A DNA stretch of 43,386 nt from an uncultured Flavobacteriales bacterium (GTDB lineage: Bacteria > Bacteroidota > Bacteroidia > Flavobacteriales_D > Sanyastnellaceae), in NCBI GenBank assembly GCA_913051865.1, contig CAJXHE010000006.1, forward strand, positions 1-43,386, in the 5' to 3' direction. Positions 25,993-35,580 of the stretch are shown here, piece after piece (position 1 is the stretch's first letter; each line of letters opens with the position of its first letter). The position numbers were made by a program, and so were the translations under genes. Below the pieces are notes generated by a model. The model saw nothing but the letters and a program-made list of their open reading frames with translations, ran no database searches and had not been told where the DNA came from.

Positions 25993-27342
25993 ATGATGAA
26001 GCAAAAAGCTAACATCCCTTGGGCAGCCTTCTGGACTTTATGGTGCCTTATTATATTTGTTGGCTGTGAAAAGCCTGACTCCTCTATCGGGCTAGGGCTT
26101 CAGCCGGTATCTGAAATGTTTGGGGTCTACACATCTGACACTTTAACAGTCGAAATGGTGACCGTTCGAGAGGATTCTCTTTCGACAGCGAGACTGAGTG
26201 CGGCTGTGCTTGGTCGGGTTTTCACACCCAGAATAGGCTGGACGACAGCTGGATTTGCAACGCAACTTCGTCTAAGTGCTCCCGGAATAGATTTTGGTTC
26301 CAACCCTCAGGTAGATAGCCTCTTTTTAAGCCTTCGATTTACTGGAGACACCTATGGTCAATTGAGCGACCAAAGCATGCTTGTTCAGCAGCTTGCCGAT
26401 TCGCTCTCCTACGATTCTGCTTATTACTCAAATTTCTCTCCTGAGGTTACACATGATATTTTAAACGACCTCTCGCAGGGACAGGTTTCTATTAACCCAT
26501 CACAAGATTTAATTGTCGGGGAGGATACGGTTGTAAAACAGATTCGTATAAACATGAACCCTGTTTTTGGACAAAATATTCTTGATCAGGACACCACGAT
26601 TTTCCAGGACAATGAGTCGTGGTTAAACTTCTTTCCTGGGATTGTTGTTTCTACCATGGGAGATGGTGTGGGCGCTGCAGGCGTCGATATTTCTTCTGGA
26701 TTGAGTTTGATGCGACTCCACTACCATAACGACAACGACACTTCATTTTATGACTTCATCATAAGCCCCTTAAGTGCGAGAGTGAATATGTTTCGCCAGG
26801 ATTACGTCGGTGAGTTGTCATCCCTAAATACACCCACTTCAGACTCGGCGTTCGTGGCTGGGGATCAGTCTTTATATGTCATGTCTGGTTCTGGACTTAA
26901 AACCCAATTGCGAATTCCATATTTAAATTCAATTACTGATTCGTTGGGCGCTGAGCGTGCTGTACAAAAGGCCGAATTAATCCTTCCACTCGACGAGTCC
27001 TTCTTCGATTCTCGATATCCCCCGCATGAGCAGCTCTTTATCCTGACCGAAAACCCTGAAGGTTTGTCTGTTTCAACGCCAGATCAAGTCTCTCTTGGGG
27101 TTAACATTGATGGTAACTATAACTCATCGACAAAGGAATACCGCTTTAACATAAGTCGAACAATACAACAGATACTTAACAGAGAGTCTGGTTTTGCGTA
27201 TGGTAATTTCTCTCCTGAAGAACCCGTTCCGCCCTTGTATATTGTGTCTAGCCGAGCTGGGATTTCTATCCAAGGTGTCGTTATTAGGGGTACTGGCGTT
27301 GATTTAAATCGCGCCAGACTGGTTCTTACTTGTAGTCACTGA
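25993..27342 (+). CDS. DUF4270 lipoprotein
   Basis: This 449-residue lipoprotein has the lipobox IIFVGC with Cys at 25, followed by EKPDSSIGLGLQP, the characteristic start of the mature DUF4270 family. The rest is beta-rich with many Ser/Thr/Asp residues, including VQKAELILPLD and the C-terminal GVDLNRARLVLTCSH. It is probably exposed in the periplasm or at the outer membrane. The function is unknown. The arrangement of GT5-like gene, DUF4270 and glmS is compact (18 and 14 bases between genes) and suggests one transcription unit. Confidence 0.85.
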   Translation: MMKQKANIPWAAFWTLWCLIIFVGCEKPDSSIGLGLQPVSEMFGVYTSDTLTVEMVTVREDSLSTARLSAAVLGRVFTPRIGWTTAGFATQLRLSAPGIDFGSNPQVDSLFLSLRFTGDTYGQLSDQSMLVQQLADSLSYDSAYYSNFSPEVTHDILNDLSQGQVSINPSQDLIVGEDTVVKQIRINMNPVFGQNILDQDTTIFQDNESWLNFFPGIVVSTMGDGVGAAGVDISSGLSLMRLHYHNDNDTSFYDFIISPLSARVNMFRQDYVGELSSLNTPTSDSAFVAGDQSLYVMSGSGLKTQLRIPYLNSITDSLGAERAVQKAELILPLDESFFDSRYPPHEQLFILTENPEGLSVSTPDQVSLGVNIDGNYNSSTKEYRFNISRTIQQILNRESGFAYGNFSPEEPVPPLYIVSSRAGISIQGVVIRGTGVDLNRARLVLTCSH

Positions 27343-27356
27343 ATTAACTTCGAAGT

Positions 27357-29216
27357 ATGTGTGGAATTGTTGCATATTTAGGACCCAAACCTGCTTTTCC
27401 CATTCTTATTGATGGATTAAAACGTTTGGAGTACCGTGGTTACGATAGCGCCGGTGTTGCAGTTATCGAATCAACAAAAACCGAGCCTGCTAAGCTTGTG
27501 ATTAGAAAAAAGAAGGGAAAGGTGAAAGATCTTCTCTCGCACGTTGGAAAAGAAAAGCTTACAGGCAATGTGGGAATTGGACACACAAGGTGGGCAACCC
27601 ATGGTCCTCCGAATGACGTCAATGCACACCCACATAGAGCGAGCAAAGGGCGGATTGCAATCATACACAATGGCATCATTGAAAATTATGCTGCACTTCG
27701 TGAAACTTTAGACCAAAGGGGCCACGCACTTTTGAGCGACACAGATTCGGAGGTTCTTGTACACCTCATTGAGGAAATCATGTTGGGGTCAGAATTAAGT
27801 TTATTTGACGCAGTAAGGTCTGCGTTGAAGCAAGTGGTGGGCGCGTATGCCATTGTGGTGATTGACCGAGAGCATCCTGACAGGCTAATCGCGGCAAGGA
27901 AATCCAGCCCGCTGGTGATCGGAATGGGTGAAGATGGCGCTTTTTACGTCGCTTCAGACGCTACGCCAATCATCCCCTACACTAAGAATGTTGTGTACCT
28001 GGAAGATGAAGAGGTCGCTGCTCTAGATATAAATGAAGGTCTTCGGATTCGAACCATTTCTAATGTAGCGATTGCACCTGAGGTCCACGCATTGGAAATT
28101 GAACTCGAGGCCATTGAAAAAGCTGGATACGAGCATTTTATGCTGAAAGAGATTTTTGAGCAACCACGGTCTATTCGTGATTCGATTAGGGGGCGTATAA
28201 ATCTTCCCTTGGGGGAAATTAAAATGGGAGGCATTGACGACCATTGGGACAGGTGGCAAAATGCCTCACGGATTCTCATTTTAGGTTGCGGAACAAGTTG
28301 GCATGCCGGTTTGGTTGCAGAATATTTACTGGAGGAGTTCACCCGAATTCCAGTAGAGGTAGAGTATGCTTCTGAATTCCGTTATAGAAACCCCATTATT
28401 CATCCGGACGATGTGGTCATCGCTATTTCACAAAGCGGAGAGACTGCTGACACGTTAGCTGCCATTAAAACGGCAAAGGAAGCAGGTGCTCATGTTTTCG
28501 GTGTTTGCAATGTTGTGGGCTCAAGTATCGCGCGAGAAGCTGAAAGTGGAGCGTATACGCACGCTGGACCAGAAATTGGGGTAGCTTCTACGAAGGCGTT
28601 TACTTCACAGATCGCAGTTCTTTCAATGATTGCACTGCATGTTGGATTTAAGAAAGGTTGCCTTCCTCGCGAACGTTTTTTAAGACTGCTTACCGAGCTA
28701 AACGGAATACCCGAATTGGTTGAGGGTGTTCTGAAACAAGCGGATTACATTGATACAATCGCCTCAAAATTTGAAAACGCAGAAAACGCGCTTTATTTGG
28801 GCCGAGGATATCAATTCCCCGTAGCTCTTGAAGGCGCATTAAAGCTTAAAGAAATCAGCTATATACACGCTGAAGGTTATCCTGCGGCCGAAATGAAGCA
28901 CGGCCCTATCGCGTTGATTGACGATGACATGCCTGTCATATTTATCGCGACCAAGGATGATGTATATGAAAAGGTCGTAAGCAATATTCAAGAAGTTAAG
29001 GCTCGGGGCGGTAAGTTGATTGCAATTGTTACAGAGGGTGACACAGAGGCGGCGAATCTGGCTGACCACGTCATCGAAATACCAAGATGTGTAGATTCGC
29101 TTGCGCCGTTGCTAAGTGTGGTCCCTTTGCAGCTTTTGAGCTATCGGATTGCTGTTTTAAGAGGATGTGATGTAGATCAGCCGAGAAATTTAGCAAAAAG
29201 TGTTACAGTCGAATAG
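27357..29216 (+). CDS. glmS: Glutamine-fructose-6-phosphate aminotransferase (isomerising)
   Basis: This 619-residue enzyme makes glucosamine-6-phosphate from fructose-6-phosphate and glutamine, the entry step to peptidoglycan and LPS amino sugars. The N-terminal class II amidotransferase starts at Cys2 (MCGIVAYLG), with GIGHTRWATHG and HNGIIENY. Two SIS sugar-isomerase domains follow, with LGCGTSWHAG, ISQSGETADT, and the C-terminal DVDQPRNLAKSVTVE including the catalytic Lys region. The length is normal. A TAACTTCG box at 27345-27352 precedes the ATG, but without a matching TTG. I saw no glmS ribozyme. Confidence 0.97.
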   Translation: MCGIVAYLGPKPAFPILIDGLKRLEYRGYDSAGVAVIESTKTEPAKLVIRKKKGKVKDLLSHVGKEKLTGNVGIGHTRWATHGPPNDVNAHPHRASKGRIAIIHNGIIENYAALRETLDQRGHALLSDTDSEVLVHLIEEIMLGSELSLFDAVRSALKQVVGAYAIVVIDREHPDRLIAARKSSPLVIGMGEDGAFYVASDATPIIPYTKNVVYLEDEEVAALDINEGLRIRTISNVAIAPEVHALEIELEAIEKAGYEHFMLKEIFEQPRSIRDSIRGRINLPLGEIKMGGIDDHWDRWQNASRILILGCGTSWHAGLVAEYLLEEFTRIPVEVEYASEFRYRNPIIHPDDVVIAISQSGETADTLAAIKTAKEAGAHVFGVCNVVGSSIAREAESGAYTHAGPEIGVASTKAFTSQIAVLSMIALHVGFKKGCLPRERFLRLLTELNGIPELVEGVLKQADYIDTIASKFENAENALYLGRGYQFPVALEGALKLKEISYIHAEGYPAAEMKHGPIALIDDDMPVIFIATKDDVYEKVVSNIQEVKARGGKLIAIVTEGDTEAANLADHVIEIPRCVDSLAPLLSVVPLQLLSYRIAVLRGCDVDQPRNLAKSVTVE

Positions 29217-29227
29217 ATTTATATATG

Positions 29228-29289
29228 ACTGATTATCAGTAGTTATGGCTCTTTATTGAGGTTGTTAACACTCAAATAGTGAGTGTTAA
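29228..29289 (+). promoter_or_regulatory. Two dyad-symmetric elements between glmS and the barrel protein gene
   Basis: ACTGATTATCAGT at 29228-29240 is a perfect 6-base inverted repeat around one base. At 29265-29289 TTAACACTCA and TGAGTGTTAA form a perfect 10-base inverted repeat around five bases. No T run follows the second element, so it is not a standard terminator. Either could bind a dimeric regulator of the downstream gene or shape the glmS transcript end. No convincing promoter was found in 29217-29366. Confidence 0.4.
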
Positions 29290-29366
29290 TATCTACATAT
29301 TTGCTTGATTCTGCTCAGTATTCCCGTTATTGCACTTTGAAAACTGAAAATAAATATATTTAGGGT

Positions 29367-30200
29367 ATGAAAAAACTAATGTTCACTCTGGCGATTTTCT
29401 CGCTAGTATTCACAAGCGCACAGGCGCAAAAGCAGTTGGGCGGAGAGCACAACGTAGAGGTAAACCTTACTCCTTTTGGCAATAGCCCTGTTGACGGCAC
29501 GACCATCAAGTATCGTAATTTTCTTGATGATGACAAGGCTTTTCGTGTCTCGTTAACTGTTGGTTCTAACTCTGGAACGTACGCTTACTTCCAAGAAGGT
29601 GAGCAGCTTGATGATCCTGTAAGTCCACAGTTAAATATGGAGACATCAAACACTCTGATTGGTATTGCACCTGGATACGAGATTCATTTCGATGGTACTG
29701 ACAACCTCAGTCCTTATTTCGGCATCGAGGCTTACTACATGATGGGCAGTCGTACTGATATGATTGAGTCTTGGGGACCAAATGATCTTGACAACGTCGG
29801 GCAACCTGATGTTTACGTGACTTGGGATTTAACAAACAAGCAGGCGTATAGCTCACTGGGTTTAAACTTACTCTTTGGAGCTGATTACTACTTCTCAGAT
29901 GCGATATATGTTGGATTTGAGGCTGGATTAGGTTTCGGGATGACATCTTTCGGCAACCACACTATTGAAACAAGTGACTTAACAGCATTCAACATTCAAT
30001 TCAATGGTGCTTTTGACCCTACAACAGCAGGAGCTGCAATTGCTGACAGCTTTGTAGGCGAGCTTCCTTTCAATGTTCTTGATGGAGATATTTTCTATGA
30101 TTACTACGAGCAAGGGTACACAGCCCCTAACCAAGTGTCTAACACATCTCTCGGAAACGTCTTTAACGGCGCGATCCGTGTCGGATTCCTTTTTGACTAA
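29367..30200 (+). CDS. Outer-membrane beta-barrel protein
   Basis: This 277-residue protein has a signal peptide ending in AQAQ (about 1-21). The rest alternates aromatic and polar residues typical of transmembrane beta strands, such as LSPYFGIEAYYMMGS, LGLNLLFGADYYF and IYVGFEAGLGFGM. The C-terminus is GAIRVGFLFD, with an aromatic near the end as expected for BAM recognition. The function is not recognised; it resembles generic OmpA/porin-like barrels of Bacteroidota. It stands alone, with its own terminator directly downstream. Confidence 0.8.
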   Translation: MKKLMFTLAIFSLVFTSAQAQKQLGGEHNVEVNLTPFGNSPVDGTTIKYRNFLDDDKAFRVSLTVGSNSGTYAYFQEGEQLDDPVSPQLNMETSNTLIGIAPGYEIHFDGTDNLSPYFGIEAYYMMGSRTDMIESWGPNDLDNVGQPDVYVTWDLTNKQAYSSLGLNLLFGADYYFSDAIYVGFEAGLGFGMTSFGNHTIETSDLTAFNIQFNGAFDPTTAGAAIADSFVGELPFNVLDGDIFYDYYEQGYTAPNQVSNTSLGNVFNGAIRVGFLFD

Positions 30201-30228
30201 TACGCAACGGAATTAATAATATTACTGA

Positions 30229-30256
30229 AAGGCGTCCCTCACGGGGCGCCTTTTTT
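30229..30256 (+). terminator. Rho-independent terminator
   Basis: AAGGCGTCCC at 30229-30238 pairs with GGGGCGCCTT at 30243-30252 (ten pairs with one G-T) around a TCAC loop, followed by a run of six T. It lies 28 bases after the stop of the barrel protein gene and is the clearest terminator of the window. Confidence 0.9.
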
Positions 30257-30284
30257 GTTTCTTTACTTTATGGATTTTTCTAAA

Positions 30285-31049
30285 ATGAACATTGCCTTAC
30301 ATTGGAACGGGTCCTCTAAAACAGTTGACCTTTCGTCTCCTATTGACCTTAGTCTCCCACTTCGAGACCCTCGCAAAGGGGAAGGTCCTGCGGCGTGGTA
30401 TGTGGGACGACCACATTTTGAGCCCGTGAAAGAAGATGGTTTTGTGGGCAGTGTGGCGCTAGGTGGAGCTGTGAATTTTACAAACGTAAGCTTCAATCCC
30501 CACGGTCATGGTACACATACTGAGTGCCTTGGTCACATCACAAAAGAAGCGGAGTCTGTAAATGACATTTCAATGCCCTTGTTGATGCCTTGCTTGCTCG
30601 TTTCAATTTCCCCCGAACAGAAGGGCGATGACTTTGTGATTACCCGGTCTCAGCTTCCTGGAGGGGTAGACGCTACAGAGCCTTTGCCGGCATCCTTGAT
30701 TATCCGCACACTCCCAAACGACGCTGAAAAGAAATCAAAAGACTGGGCAAATTCGAATCCCCCTTACTTGGATGTGGATTTTACACTTGGTTTGGTTGAC
30801 AGGGGCGTGAAACATCTTTTGTTGGACCTTCCGTCTGTCGATAAGGAGGTTGATGGAGGGGCTTTAGAAAGCCACAGAGCCTTTTTTGGGGTGGGTAGCG
30901 CGCCGCGTAGTTCTGCAACAATCACAGAGTTCGTTTTCGTTCCAGACAGCGCTCCTGATGGCTTATATGCATTGAGTCTTCAGGTGGCGCCTTTTGACCT
31001 TGACGCTTCGCCAAGTCGACCTGTTATTTACGGGCTTTTAGAAGCTTAA
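30285..31049 (+). CDS. Cyclase-family metal hydrolase (kynurenine formamidase-like)
   Basis: This protein of about 254 residues belongs to the cyclase family, whose best-known members hydrolyse N-formylkynurenine or other amides. The N-terminal VDLSSPIDLSLPL and the metal site NPHGHGTHTECLGHI are conserved. A C-terminal part with LLLDLPSVDKEVDGG and HRAFFG is also visible. The substrate is not predictable. I used the ATG at 30285, which fits the family start (NIALHWNG); an ATG at 30270 is the alternative, and an in-frame TTG at 30255 lies inside the preceding terminator. The 3' end overlaps that of the convergent histidine kinase by 26 bases. Confidence 0.82.
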   Translation: MNIALHWNGSSKTVDLSSPIDLSLPLRDPRKGEGPAAWYVGRPHFEPVKEDGFVGSVALGGAVNFTNVSFNPHGHGTHTECLGHITKEAESVNDISMPLLMPCLLVSISPEQKGDDFVITRSQLPGGVDATEPLPASLIIRTLPNDAEKKSKDWANSNPPYLDVDFTLGLVDRGVKHLLLDLPSVDKEVDGGALESHRAFFGVGSAPRSSATITEFVFVPDSAPDGLYALSLQVAPFDLDASPSRPVIYGLLEA

Positions 31050-32463
31050 TGGTAAAGGTGGCGCCCTTGCCATCTTTCGACACAACTGACACCTCGCCAT
31101 GTGATTGCTCTACGATGCTTTTAACCATGGCAAGACCTAGACCTAACCCATGAGTTTTGGTGGTAAAGCGGGGTTCAAAGATGCGGTCTAGTTTCTCAGG
31201 CGGAATCCCTATGCCGGTATCTGTCACTTTTATAAAGGCAAAATCTCCCTCTTCTAAAATCTCGATTTTAATAGGCTCTTTTGATTCCGCATCGTACATC
31301 GAATCAAGTGCATTGGCAATAAGATTGTTAAATGCGCGCATAAGTCGGCTAGCATCACCCTCAACGAATATGTTGTGTGATTTAGTCTCTACAATAACAC
31401 TCTCATCCCCATATAAGTGAGCCGCTTTATTAACGACATCGCTTAGATCAACTGATATTATTTCAGCTTCACGAACCACCGCAAGAAGCGCAAAGTCTTC
31501 GGCAATAGTAGCAAGAACATCTATTTGAGATATTGCTGTTGAAGAAAACCTTTTCAGTCTTTCTGGAAAGTCCTCAGCCTTGTCGTTCCATGCGCGCTCC
31601 AGTTGTTGAATTCCTAACTTAAGGGGTGTGAGTGGGTTTTTTATCTCGTGTGCAACTTGTTGCGCCATTTCTCTCCAAGCTCCTTCTCGTTCGTCTTTTG
31701 CTCTTCTAATAAGGCTCTCCCTAAGCTTAGAAAGCAGTTCATTGTATTGGTCTACCAACTCACCAACCTCGTCGTTCCATTTATGTTCTAAAGTGTTTGC
31801 GTTACCGAGGGGGTCCACAGTTGCCATCTCTAACCTGAGCTTATAAAGTGGCCTTAGGATTGATTGAACGATGAGATATGCGATAAGCATCGCGCCTAGA
31901 AATAGAAACAAATAAACTGGCGCTAAACGGTTTAAAAAGGGCTTGATGCCACCTTGGGTTAATGGTCTCGGGTTATATCTCGCGGTCGCAATTAATAAGG
32001 GGGCTCCATCATCGGCGGTCACCACCCAATGGACACGTGTTATTTCGTTTGGGCCAAGCGTTTCCGAGACTACAACACGGTCGCCTTTCAGTTTAAGATT
32101 ATTAAGCAGGTCTTGATCTAACGCTAATTCAGGCTGAAGGTCCTCGTTTTCAAACGAGGCTGAGGTGGTCACCAAAACACCATCTGGTCTATATAAACTG
32201 AACGTAAGCCTATGGACGTCAGCCAACTCACAGATATGATCTGTAAAAACGATGGAAATACTATCCGACGAAAGGCTTCCCCCTTGCCTTGTAAGAACAT
32301 AGTCTAAGCTTCTGCTTAAAGCAGCCTCTTTTCTTAACAGTCTCTGGCTATTGTAAGCCAACTCTTGTTTTTGGGAGTAGTCGAAAGCAACAACTGCAGT
32401 AGCTACTAGAGCAACCAAAACAACCGCCAACATTCCTATGAAAATTCTAAATCTTAAGCCCAT
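31024..32463 (-). CDS. Sensor histidine kinase, NtrY-like
   Basis: This 479-residue inner-membrane kinase has two membrane segments (about 8-27 and 181-203) flanking a periplasmic sensor region, then a HAMP linker (about 200-252). A HisKA domain carries the phospho-acceptor His272 in VAHEIKNPLTPL. An HATPase domain follows, with NLIANALDS (N box), DTGIGIPPEK (G1) and GLGLGLAMV (G2). The HEIKNPLTPLK form is characteristic of NtrY-type kinases. No response regulator gene adjoins it. It follows atpG after 61 bases in the same direction, so it may be read through from the ATP synthase operon or have its own promoter. Confidence 0.9.
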   Translation of the reverse strand: MGLRFRIFIGMLAVVLVALVATAVVAFDYSQKQELAYNSQRLLRKEAALSRSLDYVLTRQGGSLSSDSISIVFTDHICELADVHRLTFSLYRPDGVLVTTSASFENEDLQPELALDQDLLNNLKLKGDRVVVSETLGPNEITRVHWVVTADDGAPLLIATARYNPRPLTQGGIKPFLNRLAPVYLFLFLGAMLIAYLIVQSILRPLYKLRLEMATVDPLGNANTLEHKWNDEVGELVDQYNELLSKLRESLIRRAKDEREGAWREMAQQVAHEIKNPLTPLKLGIQQLERAWNDKAEDFPERLKRFSSTAISQIDVLATIAEDFALLAVVREAEIISVDLSDVVNKAAHLYGDESVIVETKSHNIFVEGDASRLMRAFNNLIANALDSMYDAESKEPIKIEILEEGDFAFIKVTDTGIGIPPEKLDRIFEPRFTTKTHGLGLGLAMVKSIVEQSHGEVSVVSKDGKGATFTIKLLKARK

Positions 32464-32524
32464 ATTGGTAATCTAATAACTAAAACCGGGCCAAAGAATA
32501 AAAAATTAAGATTATTCGAATTTT

Positions 32525-33412
32525 TTAAGCTCCCAGTGCTTCTGATCCTGCAACAATTTCAAGTATCTCTGTTGTAATAGAGGTTTGACGCGCTTTGTTG
32601 TAAGTGATTTTAAGGTCTTGAAGAAGGTCACCAGCGTTTTCTGTTGCAGAATGCATGGCTGTCATTCTTGCGCCATGCTCGGCTGCGTTGCTATCTAAAA
32701 GCGCTTTGTAAAGTTGTGTTTTAAGCGCACTAGGCAATATGTTTTGAACTATTTCCTGAAGATTTGGCTCGAAAATATAATCTATTTCAACCGTTTTATT
32801 GTCTTCTGGAGTTGTGAGAGGCAGCAGGGGTAAGTATGCTTCTTGGGTAGGAATTTGTACCGCAGCGTTTTTAAACTGGCTATAGGTAATCTCTACAGCG
32901 TCCCACTTTTTTGAAACAAACCCGTCCATGACAGTTTGGGCTATCTCTGAAGCTTTGTCAAAATTTAGAGCGTCGAAAACGGTTAATGAACTGTCCCCAA
33001 ACCCTTCCGCGAAGTCATTTCCTGCCCTCACGAAAGACTCGTGTGCCTTCTTTCCCAAGGGCAATACAACAACATTTGCACCCTCTGAACGAAATTTAGA
33101 GATTGCAGCTTGTGCCAACTTCATACTGTTGTTGTTAAACCCGCCACAAAGCCCTCTGTTGGAAGTAATGGCAATTACCAAAGCGGTTTTTACCTCTCTT
33201 TTATTTGAGAAAATGCCTTCTGAAGAATCTAAGGATGCGCTAACGTTTGCAAGTATCGCTTGGATTTTTTCTGCGTAAGGTCTCATCTGTGTGATCGCGT
33301 TCTGAGCTCGGCGAAGTTTTGCCGCAGACACCATCTTCATTGCAGATGTGATTTGCATCGTGTTCTGAACTGAACCGATACGTTCTCTTACTTCTTTTAA
33401 TCCTCCAGCCAT
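32525..33412 (-). CDS. atpG: ATP synthase F1 gamma subunit
   Basis: This 295-residue central stalk subunit couples rotation of the c-ring to catalysis. The N-terminal helix LKEVRERIGSVQNTMQITSAMKMVSAAKLRRAQ is recognisable in two parts, with ITSAMKMV conserved. The C-terminal helix has GARMTAMHSATENAGDLL and ITTEILEIVAGSEAL. The gene is last of the Fo-delta-alpha-gamma cluster, 11 bases after atpA, and is not followed by atpD or atpC. Confidence 0.96.
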   Translation of the reverse strand: MAGGLKEVRERIGSVQNTMQITSAMKMVSAAKLRRAQNAITQMRPYAEKIQAILANVSASLDSSEGIFSNKREVKTALVIAITSNRGLCGGFNNNSMKLAQAAISKFRSEGANVVVLPLGKKAHESFVRAGNDFAEGFGDSSLTVFDALNFDKASEIAQTVMDGFVSKKWDAVEITYSQFKNAAVQIPTQEAYLPLLPLTTPEDNKTVEIDYIFEPNLQEIVQNILPSALKTQLYKALLDSNAAEHGARMTAMHSATENAGDLLQDLKITYNKARQTSITTEILEIVAGSEALGA

Positions 33413-33423
33413 AGTCGTCTAGA

Positions 33424-35001
33424 TTATGCGTATTGAGCGGTCATTTCAGCAGCAGCGGACTCCAAAACACTCGTTTCTGCATCCGTGTATTTTCCGTTTT
33501 TCAAGGCGCTCAACGTATCTGAGTGTTTCGCTCTTAAATAGTCTAAGTAATCTTGCTCAAACTGCTTTACCTTATTAATCGGAACATTCATTAGAAGCCC
33601 TTTGGTACCACAGTAAACCATGGCCACCTGCTCCTCTACGGGCAGTGGAGAGTTAAGGTCTTGTTTCAGAATTTCAACGTTTCTTGCGCCCTTGTCAAGA
33701 ATCGCTTTTGTTGCATCATCGAGGTCAGAACCAAACTTAGCAAACGCTTCTAACTCACGGTATTGAGCTTGGTCTAGTTTAAGTGTACCACTGACCTTCT
33801 TCATTGATTTTATCTGAGCATTACCACCTACGCGGCTTACTGAGATTCCAACATTAATTGCTGGTCGAATTCCCGAAAGGAAGAGGTTTGACTCAAGGAA
33901 TATTTGCCCGTCGGTAATAGAAATTACGTTCGTTGGAATATATGCACTTACGTCACCAGCTTGCGTTTCGATAATAGGAAGAGCCGTTAATGAACCTCCT
34001 CCTTTTACAATTGATTTTAAAGATTCTGGCAGGTCGTTCATTTCACTAGCGATACTGTCTACAGCAATCACTTTAGCCGCTCTTTCAAGCAGACGTGAGT
34101 GCAGGTAGAAAACATCCCCAGGGTATGCCTCACGACCCGGAGGTCTACGAAGCAGAAGGCTCACCTCACGATATGCTACCGCTTGCTTTGAAAGATCATC
34201 ATATACAACGAGAGCCGCACGACCTGTATCACGGAAGAACTCACCCACAGCCGCTCCTGTAAAGGGCGCGTAGAACTGCAGTGGCGATGGATCAGATGCC
34301 GTAGCCGCAACAATTACGGTGTAAGCAAGTGCTCCAGCCTCCTCGAGCATATTTACGATTCCTGCAATCGTTGATCCTTTTTGACCGATCGCGACATAAA
34401 TACAGAATACTGGATCGCCAGCATCATAAAACTCCTTTTGATTGATAATCGTGTCAAGCGCAACAGATGATTTGCCTGTTTGACGGTCACCAATGATAAG
34501 CTCACGTTGTCCTCGTCCGATAGGAATCATTGAGTCAATCGCCTTAATGCCTGTTTGAAGAGGTTCGGCAACCGGTTCCCTGAATATGACACCTGGCGCC
34601 TTGCGCTCAATTGGCATTTCGTAAAGATCCCCAGTGATAGGGCCTTTTCCGTCAATTGGCTCTCCAAGCGTATTAACAACACGCCCTAGAAGGCCTTCGC
34701 CTGCTTTTATAGATGCAATTCTTCCTGTTCTTTTTACCGAACTTCCTTCCTTAAGGTCTTTTGATGGCTCAAGCAAAACGGCACCCACGTTATCTTCCTC
34801 GAGGTTGAGGATAATACCACGTACGCCATTTTCGAACTCTACAAGCTCTCCTGATTGGACATTACTAAGACCGTAGATGCGGGCAATTCCGTCACCTACT
34901 TGAAGGATTGTACCGACTTCTTCTAGTTCAGCTGCGGATTTAACTCCTGCCAATTGCTCACGTAGAATTGATGATACTTCTGCTGGGTTGATTTCAGCCA
35001 T
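33424..35001 (-). CDS. atpA: ATP synthase F1 alpha subunit
   Basis: This 525-residue non-catalytic nucleotide-binding subunit has a beta-barrel N-terminal domain with [11 protein letters not shown] and a central domain with the Walker [10 protein letters not shown]. The segment [20 protein letters not shown] and SISRVGGN-like [16 protein letters not shown] follow, with the C-terminal helical domain last. Length and motifs are standard. It follows atpH by 17 bases. Confidence 0.97.
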   Translation of the reverse strand: MAEINPAEVSSILREQLAGVKSAAELEEVGTILQVGDGIARIYGLSNVQSGELVEFENGVRGIILNLEEDNVGAVLLEPSKDLKEGSSVKRTGRIASIKAGEGLLGRVVNTLGEPIDGKGPITGDLYEMPIERKAPGVIFREPVAEPLQTGIKAIDSMIPIGRGQRELIIGDRQTGKSSVALDTIINQKEFYDAGDPVFCIYVAIGQKGSTIAGIVNMLEEAGALAYTVIVAATASDPSPLQFYAPFTGAAVGEFFRDTGRAALVVYDDLSKQAVAYREVSLLLRRPPGREAYPGDVFYLHSRLLERAAKVIAVDSIASEMNDLPESLKSIVKGGGSLTALPIIETQAGDVSAYIPTNVISITDGQIFLESNLFLSGIRPAINVGISVSRVGGNAQIKSMKKVSGTLKLDQAQYRELEAFAKFGSDLDDATKAILDKGARNVEILKQDLNSPLPVEEQVAMVYCGTKGLLMNVPINKVKQFEQDYLDYLRAKHSDTLSALKNGKYTDAETSVLESAAAEMTAQYA

Positions 35002-35018
35002 TTGAGATTCTTTTAGGC

Positions 35019-35576
35019 CTAAAATTCAGGCTCGTAATCGTGTTCTGATAGTTTTCGGCGCAGCGTGCTGAGCTGTCGCTTTAATGAAGCGTCGATCTGT
35101 TTGTCATCCATTCTTAGGATAAATCCTCCTAAGAGGTCTGGATCAATCGTTTCTTTTAGTTCTATGACTCCATCGTGAACCTTGGCTATTTCAGCCAAAA
35201 TATTATCACGAGAAGACGATTCCAGTGGTGTTGCAGAGCGCACCTCCGCAGCCTGGATGTTTTTTATTTGACGTAATTGAGAAAGCGCTTCTACTACAAT
35301 TGTAGGAAGAATCGATTCTCTGCCTTTCGTTACTAAAATATTAATAAAACCAAATGTGAGGTCACTCAGGCTTTCTTTAAAAATAGCCTTAAGTACGTCT
35401 TTCTTTTTATTTGGTTTTACAACGGGGCTAGTAAGCAGAAGCTCGAATTCACGAGACTCAGCAATCAATGAAGAGATCGTGCGGAGTTCTGACTCTACTA
35501 GATCTAGTTCATTCCTTTCGGAAGCAAAACCAAGGAGTGCCTTGGCGTATCTGGATGCTACGCGATTACTAGCCAT
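35019..35576 (-). CDS. atpH: ATP synthase F1 delta subunit
   Basis: This 185-residue subunit of the peripheral stalk links the alpha3beta3 head to subunit b. The N-terminal [18 protein letters not shown] and the C-terminal [27 protein letters not shown] are typical of the OSCP/delta family; the second is given in shortened form as [14 protein letters not shown]. It is separated by four bases from atpF and lies before atpA, the standard order. Confidence 0.95.
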   Translation of the reverse strand: MASNRVASRYAKALLGFASERNELDLVESELRTISSLIAESREFELLLTSPVVKPNKKKDVLKAIFKESLSDLTFGFINILVTKGRESILPTIVVEALSQLRQIKNIQAAEVRSATPLESSSRDNILAEIAKVHDGVIELKETIDPDLLGGFILRMDDKQIDASLKRQLSTLRRKLSEHDYEPEF

Positions 35577-35580
35577 GTTA

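Noticed and set aside
29217-29366. glmS-type ribozyme or riboswitch
   Set aside because: Such ribozymes lie upstream of glmS. The upstream space is only 14 bases and the downstream hairpin is AT-rich without a ribozyme-like core.
30255-30284. TTG start for the cyclase-family gene at 30255
   Set aside because: It lies in the T run of the strong terminator at 30229-30256 and adds residues without family similarity.
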